From: Cliona cf. orientalis
Taxonomy: Eukaryota; Porifera; Demospongiae; Clionaida; Clionaidae
Direction of reading: 5' to 3'
Assembly: GCA_963930775.1 (NCBI GenBank)
Contig: OZ005697.1
Span: 6,160,292 to 6,224,291, forward strand
Length of the DNA stretch: 64,000 nt
Shown here: one piece after another, positions 43,195-55,720 of the stretch
Numbering within the stretch: position 1 is the stretch's first letter
Layout: the number at the start of each line of letters is the position of its first letter
Made by a program: the position numbers and the translations under genes
Notes under the pieces: generated by a model
What the model saw: the letters and a program-made list of their open reading frames with translations, nothing else
Told to the model about the DNA's origin: nothing
The model's database searches: none

Positions 43195-44470
43195 CCCTGT
43201 ATTTGCTGATTGGAACCGTGCCTGTGAGGCTATTGATTAAACAGATTGGGATTCTATAATTATGATTGAAAACATTGATGATGCTGGAAGCTTGGCTACA
43301 GCAATTTATGTCAATTATGAGCCAGTTTATACCCATTGCAATTATCCGCAAAGTAGACAAAACCTGCGCAGGGCTCACAAAGTCCCTGATTAAATCGATT
43401 AAGAAACGAAATTTGCTCTATAAAATCTGGTAGCTGTAGAAGTTACAAGCTTGCCCGCAATAAGACTAGCAGATATCCAATCAGCTAAACTTTCCTACTT
43501 GTGCAAATTATACCCACAAGATCCAAAGAAATTTTGGAAAGCCAAGTGTCTCAACAAAAGACCCAAATCGATGACTCTTGGTGACACAGCTGCAGTAACA
43601 GAAAGTGAGAAATCAAATCTTCTAAACTCCTACTTCACTTATGCTTCAACATGTCTCATACTCCGATAACACCCACAGCTCGTTTGCGTCTTTCTCCTGC
43701 ACAGATGATTGGCTAAAAGCTTAGAAAATGGAAATGATACCTTTTCTTTGGCTACCATAAAGAATTTGACTCTGTCCCTCATTGCCCACTGATAATGAAA
43801 CTATGTATATGATCTCTTTGTGTCAGTGATTGCATTGTCAAAACTACTTAGCTGAAAGGTATCAAATAGTTGCAGTTGATGGAATCGGATCCACAGAAAC
43901 TATCTCAGTGCTTCAACACATATAAGTGCAAATATAATTATCTCTCGCAAGACCAATCCTCTGCCAGATATTCCAGTTATTTGGAAGTGCCCTGGAAACA
44001 GTCAACAGCTAGAAAGTATCTTGGAGTGCTGCTTCTTGTGAGCTGTCCTAGTCCCTGCATGTTGAGTTTGCACATGCTTGTCAAAAAGCTCAGCGAGTAC
44101 TGCATGGACGTGCTCTTTATGGTCAAGCATCTCAGGAATCACTGAAGCAGCTATATCAATCTTTTGTACGATCGCACTTGGAATATGCTAGCCAGGTGTG
44201 GGATCCTCACCTTCAAAGACAGAAATGCCTTGGAAAATTGCAAAAGCTGCTGGATTTGTCAGATTTAAAGCCCCTCCAGGACAGAAGCTTAGAATCCAAA
44301 CTAGGACTAGGCTATCGAAATTGGTTCACAATCTCTGCTTCTTTCTGGACAACTCATGGTCATTCCGGGAACTCCAATTCCTTGCAGTTGTTGAGACTAT
44401 TTGCTCGTACTAATTAATGCCTACATGGTCTCCTTTTCCCCCACACTGTGGCAAATTGGGATCTGTTGGA
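43195..44470 (+). mobile_element. Decayed non-LTR retrotransposon (LINE) remnant
   Basis: Frame-broken pieces in plus order: DWNRACEAID...TDWDSI, DPKKFWKAKCLNKRPKS, an ESEKSNLLNSYFTYAS segment, SRPCMLSL-type spacer, MEYASQVWDPHLQ and LQDRSLESKLGLGYR. These are typical of the linker and C-terminal region of CR1/Jockey-like ORF2 proteins. The catalytic core is largely lost. The last part recurs at 61875-62224 on the minus strand. Confidence 0.65.
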
Positions 44471-44998
44471 CAACAACGCTGTAATGACATCATCATAGCT
44501 ACAAGTCTTTTATGCAAACTGTTAGTAATTAATTCAATTTATTGCTTATTAATTTAAAGTACGCACTTGTAGCTATTAGCTTGAATATTGTGTGTCCATC
44601 GTACATATATAAAAAGTATCCACTCCAGAGTCCAATTTATATGATTTCAGCACATTCACACACCCATCTCTCTCCTGCGGATAATACAAATCAAAGTCGG
44701 ACTGCATGCTGATAAACTACAATGCAACATACCCTTGTGACAAAGGTTTCACGAAGAGAGGTAGGCCCCTCCTACTTTTATTGGTTTGGATAACAACCAT
44801 GTCACATGACACTGTAATAGAAGCCCAGCCACTTTGGAGGAATGGTGCATGTGGATGGAGGTGTAATTTCACCACATCCCCCCTCTAGGGACAGTGGGGG
44901 GATATCCCTGGAGGAAATGAGGGAGCACTGGTCAAGGCTAAGGACAATCTAGAAGAGAGAAAGAAGTAAGTATCAACCAAGTTTTATTGTATGATTAT

Positions 44999-45303
44999 TG
45001 TAATAATTATTTACTTCCTTGTATCAGGTTATTAATGATTATTGTATCATGCATGTATTAACTATTATTTCCTGTCATTGATTTTTGTAGGGCATTGCGC
45101 CTTAGCGCAACCGACCCCATTGTCTTTTAATTAGCGCCCTTGCGCATACGGACTCTTTGTTTTGTGTTTTCTCATATGTATGTACTGTGTGTATGTATCC
45201 TCGGGCATTGCCATATCTTGAATCTCAATAATAATATCTTTATGCTGAGATCGCCACCCAACTAAGTGTGCAGCTCGGTCGCTAGGAACTAACAAACCTT
45301 ACA
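44999..45303 (+). repeat. Left LTR
   Basis: 305 bp from TGTAATAATT to CCTTACA. It contains the shared stretches GGGCATTGCGCCTTAGCG and TACGGACTCTTTGTTTTGTG. Confidence 0.9.
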
Positions 45304-45319
45304 ATTGGCGACGAGGATC

Positions 45320-46170
45320 ATGGCAGATGAAAGTGGCAACGGTACGGGTGCTGGGAGTGGCACTGGGGACTCCAGCTCTACTGCTGCAGCTACCGTGGCT
45401 ACTGCGCCCACCGTTCGGGTAGCAGGAGTCATTGGGGTCGTAGCTCCCTTCAACAGTAAAGAGGAGGAGTGGATCGACTATGCGGAGCGACTGGAACATT
45501 ACTTCATTGCGAACGACATAACTGATGTCGCTAAAAAGAGAGCAATTTTGCTCAATGGAGCAGGGGCGTCTACCTATCATTTGATCAAAACCCTGGCACT
45601 ACCTGGAGTACCCAAAGACCTCACGTTTGAACAGATTGTTGAGAAGGTCACTGCTCACTACAACCCCAAACCGTCGGTGATTATCAAACGCTTTGAATTC
45701 AACACGAGAGTTCAAAAGGAAGGGGAGTCCGTAGCCGAATTTGTAGCGGCTCTTCGAAAGATTACGGAGCATTATGAGTTCGGTACGTTTCTGTACGACT
45801 TATTACGCGATCGTCTAGTGTGTGGAGTGCTCGACAAGAAAGTTCAGCACCGTTTCCTCCAAGAATCTAAACTCACCTATAAGCAAGCATTCGACATGGC
45901 TATAGCGGCAGAAGCAGCCCGCAAGGATGCGAAGCGACTCCAAGAACACAGGGAGGAAACATGTTCAGGGGAAACACGACCCCCTGAGACCGACCCCTGT
46001 CAATCGAGTGACAAAGAACGCACCTCGAACCGATGGTCGTGGCAAAACCGAATGCCACAGGTGTGGTGGGAAGCACCCAGCAGCTCGCTGTAAATTTAAG
46101 GATTACGAGTGTCACTTCTGCAAGAAAAAGGGCCATTTAGCCGCTGTTTGCAGAAAGAAAAAGAAACTTG
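45320..46170 (+). pseudogene. gag of the LTR element (capsid plus nucleocapsid), frameshifted
   Basis: Starts at ATG 45320 (MADESGNGTGAGSG). It contains a gag core (WIDYAERLEHYF, YNPKPSVIIKRFEF, SVAEFVAALRKI, YEFGTF...LRDRLVCGV). Near 45925 the frame moves by +1 before two zinc knuckles, CHRCGGKHPAARC and CHFCKKKGHLAAVC. Whether the shift is a mutation or an ancestral feature cannot be told from one copy; the other frame breaks favour mutation. Confidence 0.8.
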
Positions 46171-48663
46171 CAGCGAGGAGTGAGCCTAAACGTGAACAGA
46201 CCCACCACATCACAGATAACTCCGACGACGATAACGACGATGAATACAACTTGTATCGAGTTAGTAGTGGTTCAACAAAGCCACTGCTTGTAACCGTGAA
46301 ATTGAACAGTGTCGATACGGAAATGGAAGTTGATACTGGAGCGTCAGTCTCCACAATGAGCGAGGAGAAATTTCAGCAGTTCCGAGGGAGCACCTCTGTT
46401 ACACTCCAGCCGTCCAAAGCAAAATTGTTCACTTACACAGGAGAATCTATTGGAGTTCTCGGCTCCACAGAAAGTGACAGTGGAGCACAATCAGCAGGTT
46501 GCTACCCTACCTTTGATCGTGGCGAAGGGTACGGGACCATGTCTACTTGGCCGAAACTGGCTAGCCAAGCTACGATTGGACTGGCAGCAAATATTCTCCG
46601 TCAGGTCTGGTCGCACATTATAGACGGTACTCGACAAGCATCCCGATGTCTTCAAGGACAACTTGGGGACAGTAAAAGGGCTCAAGGCGAAAATTCACGT
46701 TGATCCGAAGGCCACGCCCTTGTACCACAAAGCGAGATCAGTTCCCCTGGTGCTAAGGGAGAAAATTGAGACAGAGTTGGATCGGCTCCAAGCACAAGGC
46801 ATCATAGAGCCCGTGCAGTTTTCGGAGTGGGCGGCTCCGACTGTCCCTGTCATCAAGAGCGACGGAAGTGTCAGAATCTGCGGTGATTATAAAGTTACTG
46901 TTAACAGGGTGGCCAAACTTGACAAGTATCCTCTTCCGCTCATCGACGATCTGTTTGCCTCGTTGGCAGGAGGCAAGCGATTTACGACACTTGACCTTTC
47001 CCATGCTTATCAGCAAATCGAGTTGGACGACGAGTCTCGACACGGTACGTCACAATCAGCACCCATAAAGGATTATTCCGTTACAACCGGTTACCGTTCG
47101 GAGTGGCGTCAGCCCCCTCAATTTTCCAGAGGACGATGGAAAACCTGCTCCAAGGCATCCAAGGTGTCTGCGTCTATATAGACGACATTCTAATCTCGGG
47201 TCGTACCGATGAAGAGCACCTGGAGCATCTCGATGAAGTTCTCCGCCGACTAGCAGAAGTGGGAATGCAACTAAAGAAAAAGAAATTGTGCTTACCTACT
47301 CTCAGCAGTGGACTATCTAGGCCACGTGATCAACGCTGAAGGCCTACGCACATCAGATTCCAAGGTTGCAGGGATTATGAAGGCTCCTGCTCCTCGAGAT
47401 GTTTCAGAGTTGAGATCCTTCCTGGGACTCGTAAATTATTACGGAAAGTTTCTCCCAGACCTTGCAAACACACTCTCACCCTTGTATGCATTGCTGCAAA
47501 AGAAAAGAAGTGGTCATGGGGTGCCAACGAAGAGGAAGCCTTCCAAGCAGTGAAAAAGTTGCTACAGTCGTCTCGCGTACTGGTTCATTTCGACCCCAGC
47601 CTACCTCTCATTCCATCTTGTGATGCGTCTCCGTATGGGTTGGGAGCGGTGTTATCCCACAAGATGCCGAATGGAGAGGAAAGACCTGTGGGATTTGCAT
47701 CTCGTACACTGACAGCTACTGAGCTGAAGTACTCACAGTTGGACAAGGAGGCTCTCGCGATCGTTTTCGGAGTCAAAAAGTACCACTCGTACCTCTACGG
47801 TCGACAGTTTGTGTTGAAAACCGACCATAAGCCCCTAACACACATCTTTAAGGAGACTCGAGCTATTCCTACTCTCGCTTCGGGCAGGATCCAACGCTGG
47901 GCATTGATCTTAAGTGCCTATAGTTACACGATTCAGTACAAACCTGGCAAAGAAAACTCGAACGCGGATGCATTGAGTCGGCTCACTGCACCAGGATCAA
48001 AGAAGGAACCACCGAAACCTCCCGAAGTCGTGCACTTAATGTGTGGTGGCCAGGTATCGATGAGGAGCTTGAAAAGTGTGCTAAGTCTTGTGAGACATGT
48101 CAAATCAATAGGAAATCCCCACCAGCAGCACCGATGCATGCGTGGTCCTGGCCCAACAAGCCGTGGTCAAGGGTGCACATAGATTACGCTGGGCCATTCA
48201 TGGGGAAGATGTTTCTGGTGATCATAGACGCCCATTCGAAGTGGATGGAGGTCCACAAGACAGCCTCTAGCTCATCTACTGCTACTGTTGGTTTACTCAG
48301 AACCATATTTGCGACACTAGGCCTGCCTGAGGTGATTGTTTCAGATAACGCAGAAACTTCACGTCAAAGGAATTTTCAGAATTCCTGAAGCACAACGGAG
48401 TGAGACATGTCCGAACCCCTCCATATCACCCCGCCTCAAATGGCCTCGCGGAGCGAGCGGTTCAGTCGTTCAAGGAGGGAATGAAGAAGCTGAAAGATGG
48501 CTCAATTGACACTAAGTTGGCTCGCATTCTTTTTAAGTACAGGATGACGCCTCAAAGTAGTACAGGCATCTCTCCTGCTGAACTCATGTTTGGTCGTCGT
48601 CTGCGAACACAATTCGATCATTTACATCCCGATATGAGCAAGAAAGCATGTGATGCTCAACTT
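46171..48663 (+). pseudogene. pol of the LTR element (PR-RT-RNase H-IN), multiple frameshifts
   Basis: An aspartic protease motif (VDTGASVST, near 46330) is followed in a new frame by reverse transcriptase: EWAAPTVPVIKSDGSVR, TLDLSHAYQQIELDD, then YIDDILISG (near 47180) after another shift. RNase H-like segments (DASPYGLGAVL, LDKEALAIVFGVKKYHSYL) and DHKPLTHIF follow. The integrase keeps CETCQ, the catalytic-core start HIDYAGPFMG and SDNA, but its first zinc-binding part is missing and it breaks again near 48360. At least five frame changes or deletions are visible, so no active polyprotein. No host gene is fused. Confidence 0.85.
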
Positions 48664-49222
48664 TGACAAGCCAAGGGGCACGATGTTCGTACAAAGCCGA
48701 GAGAATTTAATGTTGGAGAGCTAGTGTATGCACGGAACTACAGTCCTGGTCCAATGTGGTTACCTGGAGAAATTATGGAGAAGCACGGATCCACCTTGTA
48801 CACTGTGTTATTGACAGATGGCCGGAGAGTTAGGAAACACACGGATCAGTTGATGACTCGAGTAAGGCCAGCTGAAACTGCTCGTACTGCGAGTAATGGA
48901 CCAGAAGAGTGTGATCCAGTTGAGTATCCAACGGTAATTTCGCCTACTGAGACTGTTCCAAGTGCAGAGACAGGGAGTAGAGATACTCTTCCTGAAAGTG
49001 AAACACTATCTCCTGATCCTGAGCCAAAACCGAATCCGGACTTGACTGCTAATGGTGCACGCACACCACCCCGAACCTGAACAGGAGCAATCTGCACCTC
49101 CTGAGATATGACGTTCTAGTCAATCTAGACAACCTCCTACGAGGTATGGTGATTATCGCACTTATTGAACTGAACAGTTAACTTTTGTTTTAGTGATTTG
49201 TGTTCATTTAATAGGGAGAAAT

Positions 49223-49516
49223 TGTAATAATTATTTACTTCCTTGTATCAGGTTATTAATGATTATTGTATCATGCATGTTATTTCCTGTCATTGATTTT
49301 TGTAGGGCATTGCGCCTTAGCGTAACCGGCCCCATTGTCTTTAGCACCCTTGCGCGTACGGACTCTTTGTTTTGTGTTTCTCATATTATGTATGTACTGT
49401 GTGTATGTATCCATTCGGCATTGCCATATCTTGAGTCTCAATAATAATATTTTTATGCAGAGATCGCCACCTATCTAAGCGTGCAGCTCGATCGCTAGGA
49501 ACTAACACACCTTACA
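49223..49516 (+). repeat. Right LTR
   Basis: 294 bp. It matches the left LTR with scattered substitutions and small deletions, notably after GTATCATGCATG and in the GTCTTT...AGC region. Confidence 0.9.
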
Positions 49517-49644
49517 ATTATTACAATGGTACAATTAAAATCCTTACACATAATTACATGTATATAGAGTCATGCGTATGTGGAGGGGAGAGGGGGAGGG
49601 GAAGGGGAGGTACACTGCAAGAATAGTATCGCTCTTAATCTATA

Positions 49645-49670
49645 CCCCCCCCCCCCCCCCCCCCCCCCCC
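49645..49670. repeat. Poly-C run
   Basis: About 26 uninterrupted C. A similar run lies at 51089-51110. Such tracts are common assembly break points, which matters for the dynein rearrangement around them. Confidence 0.95.
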
Positions 49671-50833
49671 AAAAGTGTTTGATACATAATATCTTACCTT
49701 GAGAACCTTTGAGCCACCACTAGCCACCTGCTTGGAGACATTTTGCAGCTGCTTGATACGCTCGCTGAAGTCAGTGACCCACTGAATGACAGTCAATCCA
49801 GCTGGAACAATGTAGCGACGCCAGCTCCGAGGAATGATACCTGAACAACAAATCACAGTACATAGTATCATCCTTCTATACCAATAGATTAAGTAGCTGC
49901 TCGTGCCCCCTTAGCTAACATCAGTACTGTAAGCATCAGTTTCAAATACTTCCACACCAATCTCGGTTGGGGAAAAAAATTTAATCATCATTTGCATAAC
50001 CATAGGGTAACATAGCCACACACTGCATATACACCTTTGGCCAAGTCACTAATCAGAGATCTCAAGTAGTTGGTCTGCTTCTTCTTGGCTTCACAGACAA
50101 GGACAACATCAGCCAGGTCATTCCTCACCACTCGCAACAGACGAGCACCACTGTTCACCTGCAGTGTAAGATGCGGATAACAGGAGTATTCTCTTCATGA
50201 AGAATAGAGTTTGGCAAATATATCAAGCAACTCTTCACACCAACCCTCCCAAGTTAATCATGCACAATAGTGCATCAATATGTATGTATGATGATACTTT
50301 CAATATTCAGCCAAGCAATCCCACCTCTCTCTCAAAGAAGCGGAAGAGCGGATCTTTGATATTCTCAGCAGTTCTGACCAGCATATCAAGGACCTACAGA
50401 GTAATACATTCGTGATGTACATTGTTCATAACCACTGAAAATATGTAGTGTACTGAGGGATCACGGAAAGCCATTCAGTGGCAGTTGTGTGCAGTGTACG
50501 CATCCAAGCTGGATCAAAACAACATGTAAAGAGAGAGAAAAGAGGGGAGGGGGGCAGAGAGAGAGAGAGAGAGAAAAAGAGAGAGAGAGTGAATGAGCTA
50601 GCTACATGTAGATAACGTTGGTATTATTGGGATCATAGAGGAGACAGCAGTGGAGAACTCATCATCATCAAAGCTCTGCATCTTCAGCAGCTTAGCAATC
50701 ATAGTTAAGGCTGTAGTATAGTTTAGGCGTGTATGCATGAGCAGGGGCTAGGTTTGCTGAATCTATTCATCCATATAATATGTTAGCCAGTCTAAAAATT
50801 TCAATGTCAAGGTTTTTCATTTTACTTGAACAG

Positions 50834-50937
50834 ACGTGAGCAATTTCTTCAATGGATTGAGAATCTTCCCGATTCTCAGACCCCATCCTGGCTTGGCCTA
50901 CCCAATAACGCAGAGAAAGTGCTACTGACCAACAAAG
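50834..50937 (+). pseudogene. Dynein heavy chain exon in inverted orientation
   Basis: Plus-strand exon with its own acceptor (TTGAACAG) and donor (AAAG-GTACAC), encoding [20 protein letters not shown] and then [14 protein letters not shown]. In dynein order this belongs exactly between exons 51372-51149 and 50710-50606. Its phases fit both neighbours: AG joined to A on the left, G joined to CC on the right. It cannot be spliced to them from the opposite strand. Confidence 0.9.
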
Positions 50938-51088
50938 GTACACACATCTGACATATTAAGATGCAACAGTTACTGATTTGTAACCACACTTGTTCATATC
51001 CAGGATTCTCTATCTGTTGGAACCACAAAAAGATTCTCGAGGGGGGGGTGGTGGAGGGAGGATTGCATTATTGCAAAATATTCCCCCT

Positions 51089-51110
51089 CCCCCCCCCCCC
51101 CCCCCCCCCC
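51089..51110. repeat. Poly-C run within dynein intron
   Basis: 22 uninterrupted C followed by A7, between the inverted dynein exon and the exon ending at 51149. Preceded by a G-rich stretch (CGAGGGGGGGGTGGTGGAGG). Confidence 0.95.
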
Positions 51111-53208
51111 AAAAAAACTGATGCACCTGTAGCTAGCCGCCCACTGACCTGATGCCCTCTGGCATGTTGACCTTCCTGCCAGGCTGTCCATCAAGGTTGC
51201 TCATGAGAGGGAAGGTGGAGTCAAAGCTCTGCAATGTGAAGAGTCGGTTGACAAATGAGTTGAGCAGTCTCTGGTCAAAGTCATTGTCGATCCTCCCACC
51301 ATAGATGCACTGAGAGAGGAGAGTCCGCAGAGCACTCCACGGCACTTTGTCAGGGGATAGGTTGGTACGACCCTAGCAATTATAGTAAATTATGTAGATA
51401 TCAGTATTATTATTGAGGGATAATGTATGCTGTATTATAGCAAATTCAGAAACATTGAGAGTAGCCATATCCTTTATACAAATGGTATGCCACATACTTG
51501 GAGTGGAATTATATATGTACATGCACAATATCATCATAATAATGCAATACTAAAGTCGAGATACATGTAGCAAAACTCAGAAGGGAAACGTTTGCTGGAA
51601 GTGGAAACTAGTTGCACTGTTGTAATCTTTTTTAATAGCATTTCACAAACTATAGATTTACCCCTGCCACAGTCTCCAGCCAAGTGTCCAGTGTATCACA
51701 GCCCATTCGGAGGTCAGACTCATTGAATTCGTACTTCTTAGCCCATCCTAGTGGAGCGTAGCGGAGCCTCTCCTGGATGATGGCGTGGAGCCAGGCCAGC
51801 AGGAAGTAGAGCCTGGCTCTCTCATGAGGCTCCTTGCACATCCTCGGAGCTGGCACAGTACTGAAGGTACGAATTAGGTTAGACTTCACACCAGGTGGGG
51901 GTTCAAAGGTGAAGATACGAGATCTTCTGAGAAGATTGACAGGCACCTACACGGATTAGTAGTGACATGTGATACAATTTATACCAGAGTGTGCACACTT
52001 CCCAATTAAGTGAGCAACCCTTAGGCTACCAGATCATGGGTGAATACAACTACACAATACACATACATACATACACATGTCAACAGATACACACATACAT
52101 GTATAAGTACATGTACATGTAAATACACTCCTATTAACAGCAAATCCAACAAGAGTAGCAGCATGCACCCACACCAACCAATTGCAAGAAAGGTTCCTGT
52201 ATCTGCCACAGATTATCTACCTACCTTAGGGTTGATCTCCATGGTGAGGAAGAGCCTGAAGTTGGTGTGAGGAGTGAGAGAGTGGAACTTCTTCTCCAAC
52301 TGCACTAGCCATTGAGGAACAAGATGGACATTCTTCAGTAACACCCAGCAACCAGCCTTAGAGGCAGAGGAGATGGCCTTCTCAGCCAGACTGAAGCCTT
52401 CAGCAGAACCTGAGGGAGGGAGAGAGAGATCAATTATCAGGAAAGGCATTACAATAATATTCTGTGACTCACCAATAGCAATGGGTGTACACTGTTTCCC
52501 CATCTGGGCCGCTAGGTCATCCACTCTTCCACTGGCATCATAGCCAGAAACAGAGCACAGCAGGATGGGGGTGTTGAATTTGATCTATAGAAACAGTAAA
52601 GGTAGGAAAAAGCATGCACGCCTCTGTAACATCTTTATATTCTATACACATGTACTACATTACATACATGTAGGTACATGTACAGGCATGGGAATCATAA
52701 ATGTTACTATTGGATATCATATCCCAGTAATGTATCAACCACACCCAGCAATGTAGATATTACCAGGGCCTACCTCATTGGTGACAATCTCAGCCAGGTT
52801 TAGCTCTTGCTCAGCACTGTGAACAAATGTCTCTCCAAGAACAGTGGCCACAAAGATGGAAGCCATAGCAATGAGACGATCAGCTCGGAAAGCTTGGATC
52901 ACCAGCAACTTATACAGGGCTTTTCCGATAGGAGCTGCGGAAAGAAATCAGTACACAATGTCAGTGATGCATATACATTTGTATACGTACATGTATATAG
53001 TGTGTGCAATAATTGTGATAATATTCTCTCTGTATAATGCTTTGACATCACAGGTAGGACATGAGATCAGATTAGACCAATGCAAACCGCCAGGCCCTAC
53101 AAACATAAACTCCCCTTCTCTACACACAAGCACACTCACAGGCCGAAAGCAGATACTGCACTAGGGCATACAACAAGCCAGAAGAATCGATTATCATGAT
53201 CAGCTAAA

Positions 53209-53684
53209 ATGCAGCTCATTGGAATTGCAGTGGTCATCCTTACCTGCACCGTGCTGACATGTGGAGCAACTTCAAACAACACCAAAGCCAACAGCATGGT
53301 GCCATTTCCCTCATCAAATCGAATCAAACGCAACGTACCTGTTTCTGGTACTATGCTAGATATGCACATGGATTACCTGACAGAGATCCCTGGGCTGGTC
53401 GATCAGACCCCTATGTCTCCGTGACTGCTTATGACGACTATGGAAGACATGTGACACTAAAGACACGGCACATTAAAGGGGACCATAGTCCACATTGGTA
53501 CCAGTGGCTGAACTTTGGTACTCGAAGTAACTGGCATCACTTCGAGATGAGTGTCTGGGATAGCGATAATAATTCTGACGACCGACTCACACATACTCAT
53601 AGAGTCAACATTAGAGCAGGTTACCACTCAAGCCTCTATAACTGTGGTGCTGGTTGTGCAGTGTATTATGACTACACCATATAG
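53209..53684 (+). pseudogene. Secreted C2-domain protein, frame broken near the first strand
   Basis: ATG 53209 opens a signal peptide (MQLIGIAVVILTCTVLTCGA) and a linker to about 53345 (KRNVPVSGTM). The C2 domain continues in a different frame: YARYAHGLPDRDPWAGRSDPY, WYQWLNFGT, VWDSDNNSDDRL and AVYYDYTI, stop at 53682-53684. It is clearly related to the 19209-19852 protein (RAHSLPDTDGAF...RSDPF). Loops 1 and 3 keep their Asp residues. No GT-AG intron of plausible size restores the frame, so a small deletion or a sequence error is likely. It sits in the dynein interval whose exons are missing. Confidence 0.7.
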
Positions 53685-53811
53685 ATATTGATACATCTTA
53701 TCATGTGAACTCATCCACACATATTATAGCATTTACTCTCAATCACCTGAGATATGTTTCTAATACATGTAGTTGTGCTATCTGTGACTGTACATGTATG
53801 CATAATCATTA

Positions 53812-54366
53812 TACCGTATCCTCCCGAAAATAAGCCCCCCCCCCCCTTTTTTGCAGTAGACATGACCTAGACTGGTCCCCAAGTGGAGGGGGCTTATTTT
53901 CGAATATGCACTTTCCCTCGAATATAAGCCCCCCTTGGCCAGTGGTTAACTAGCTGTTGTAGCTAAGAGTGGCAGCGAGATGACCTGTCAAGTAGACGGC
54001 AACAGACGACGATCGGCGGTGGGGAAAGGACTTGTTGTTCCATGTGTGTACGTCGCCAGAGGAAAGCAAAAGCATCTTGACCGGCTCATAAGTGTCTTCG
54101 CCAAGCTAAAAGTGCCATCATAACAGAATGACTTCTTCAAGACAGGCTTTCTAAACGCTACCACCATAGCTATACAAAAGATTCCTCTTTGTACTCGTAG
54201 TCAATTGAAGGGCGGGGTTACGTACGTACGTTTGCGCTCGCATGCGCGTGTATATGCGTGTGCACTCTACTTGGTGGGAGGGGGGCTTATAATCGAGGCA
54301 AACATACCTGTGCAAGAACTTGACGGTCAAAGAGGGGAGGGGGCTTATTTTCGGGAGGATACGGTA
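53812..54366. mobile_element. MITE with TACCGTATCCTCCCGAAAAT ends
   Basis: The 27-bp end TACCGTATCCTCCCGAAAAT plus AAGCCCC is inverted at the right (GGGGCTTATTTTCGGGAGGATACGGTA). Total 555 bp, with AATAAGCC/GGCTTAT modules inside. It shares the TACCGTA tip with the elements at 31526 and 58648. Confidence 0.85.
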
Positions 54367-54764
54367 TCTATTAGCTACTACATAACTGCAATTATATGAA
54401 CATTTTTGTATAATTCAACAAGACACTATAATGACCAATCAGATTGCAGTATTTGTAACAGCTATATTCCAAAATAATATAGGTGCAGGTTGTTAAGTGC
54501 AAGCGCCTATTACATAATCAGCAAGAAACTATGTGCTTGAATCTTGCATGCAAAAATATCAATTGACTACTGTAGATGGATAGAGGTAATCACTACACTG
54601 TGCACATTGTCATGATTGAAAAATCTCGCCACAAACGGTGCACTGACTACTGTGACTCAGCATGCACGTGTACACTTGACTAAGTTTTTCCTTACTTGTA
54701 TAATTTTATTATAACACAGTTGTACTGATTCAACAGATTTTGCTCTGACATACGTATGACATTA

Positions 54765-54923
<159 letters not shown>

Positions 54924-54994
54924 CTACAGTGAATGAGTATGCATCAAGGCAGGAAGCGTAATAATATTATGATATTATAGGTTCGTTCTTGTTA

Positions 54995-55090
<96 letters not shown>

Positions 55091-55463
55091 CTAGTAAACC
55101 TCATCGGCTTAAAATATTATATACTTCAAAAAATAATTGCCAATATTATGTGCAAGTTTTAATTACACTGTATGCACATGTATGCTGGGGAGAACAGTAC
55201 AGCTAGAGATATTATGATTATCATACAGCTCCACTATCCTGCAAATATCTGTTTACTGATCAGCAAGTACTTTAGGAAAATATATGTATTCCTGACCTGA
55301 TCTTAGTGATCTTCCTGCCCCTGTACTCGTTCATGATGAACTCAGTGGCCTGTCCTGATGGGTCAATAACGAGACGATAGCGGTTGAACCGCTTGATCAT
55401 TATGGCATTCTCAATACAGAGGTCATCAGAGGGCAAAGCATTGGCCTGCCACGCTAGACGCTC

Positions 55464-55720
55464 AGGCCACTTCAATTTAATATTCTGTTTCTCGGGCTGG
55501 CCTTTCCTCAGGATAGGGTCGGTAGGCCGGCTTGTAAATGAAAATAAATTCAATTAACTGGGCGTGTCCTAGGTCAATAATCGAGATTTATCTCGAAAAA
55601 CCTATTGCGCATGCTCAGAACGTAATTAAACCCGACCTCTGACCTCAAAACTAACAAAAGTTTTCTCTGAAAGTAGGGTCGGTCGGGCCCGAGAAACAGA
55701 GTATTAAGTTGAAGTTGCCT
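55464..55720. mobile_element. MITE abutting the first recognisable dynein exon
   Basis: AGGCCACTTCAATTTAATAT plus TCTGTTTCTCGGGC at the left is inverted at the right (GCCCGAGAAACA, GAGTATTAAGTTGAAGTTGC). Internal AGGGTCGGT blocks match the 35542-36428 element. The left terminal repeat contains the apparent splice acceptor (TTGAAG) and the first six bases of the dynein exon. Confidence 0.75.

Larger units (their letters stand above)
44999..49516 (+). mobile_element. Ty3/gypsy-type LTR retrotransposon, structurally complete, coding decayed
   Basis: Two LTRs (44999-45303, 49223-49516), both TG...CA, flanked by ATTAT (44994-44998, 49517-49521). A likely primer-binding region (TTGGCGACGAGGA) follows the left LTR. 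A purine-rich ATAGGGAGAAA precedes the right LTR. The internal order gag, protease, reverse transcriptase, RNase H, integrase is the Ty3/gypsy order. Several frameshifts and a missing integrase N-terminal zinc region mark it as inactive. By eye the LTRs differ at about 15-20 positions plus a few indels, so insertion is not very recent. It lies about 180 bp beyond the last dynein exon seen. Confidence 0.9.

Noticed and set aside
41622-49697. Remaining C-terminal dynein exons left of the LTR element
   Set aside because: I looked for minus-strand segments matching the last part of the heavy chain and saw none; only a kinase relic, LINE and LTR element are there.
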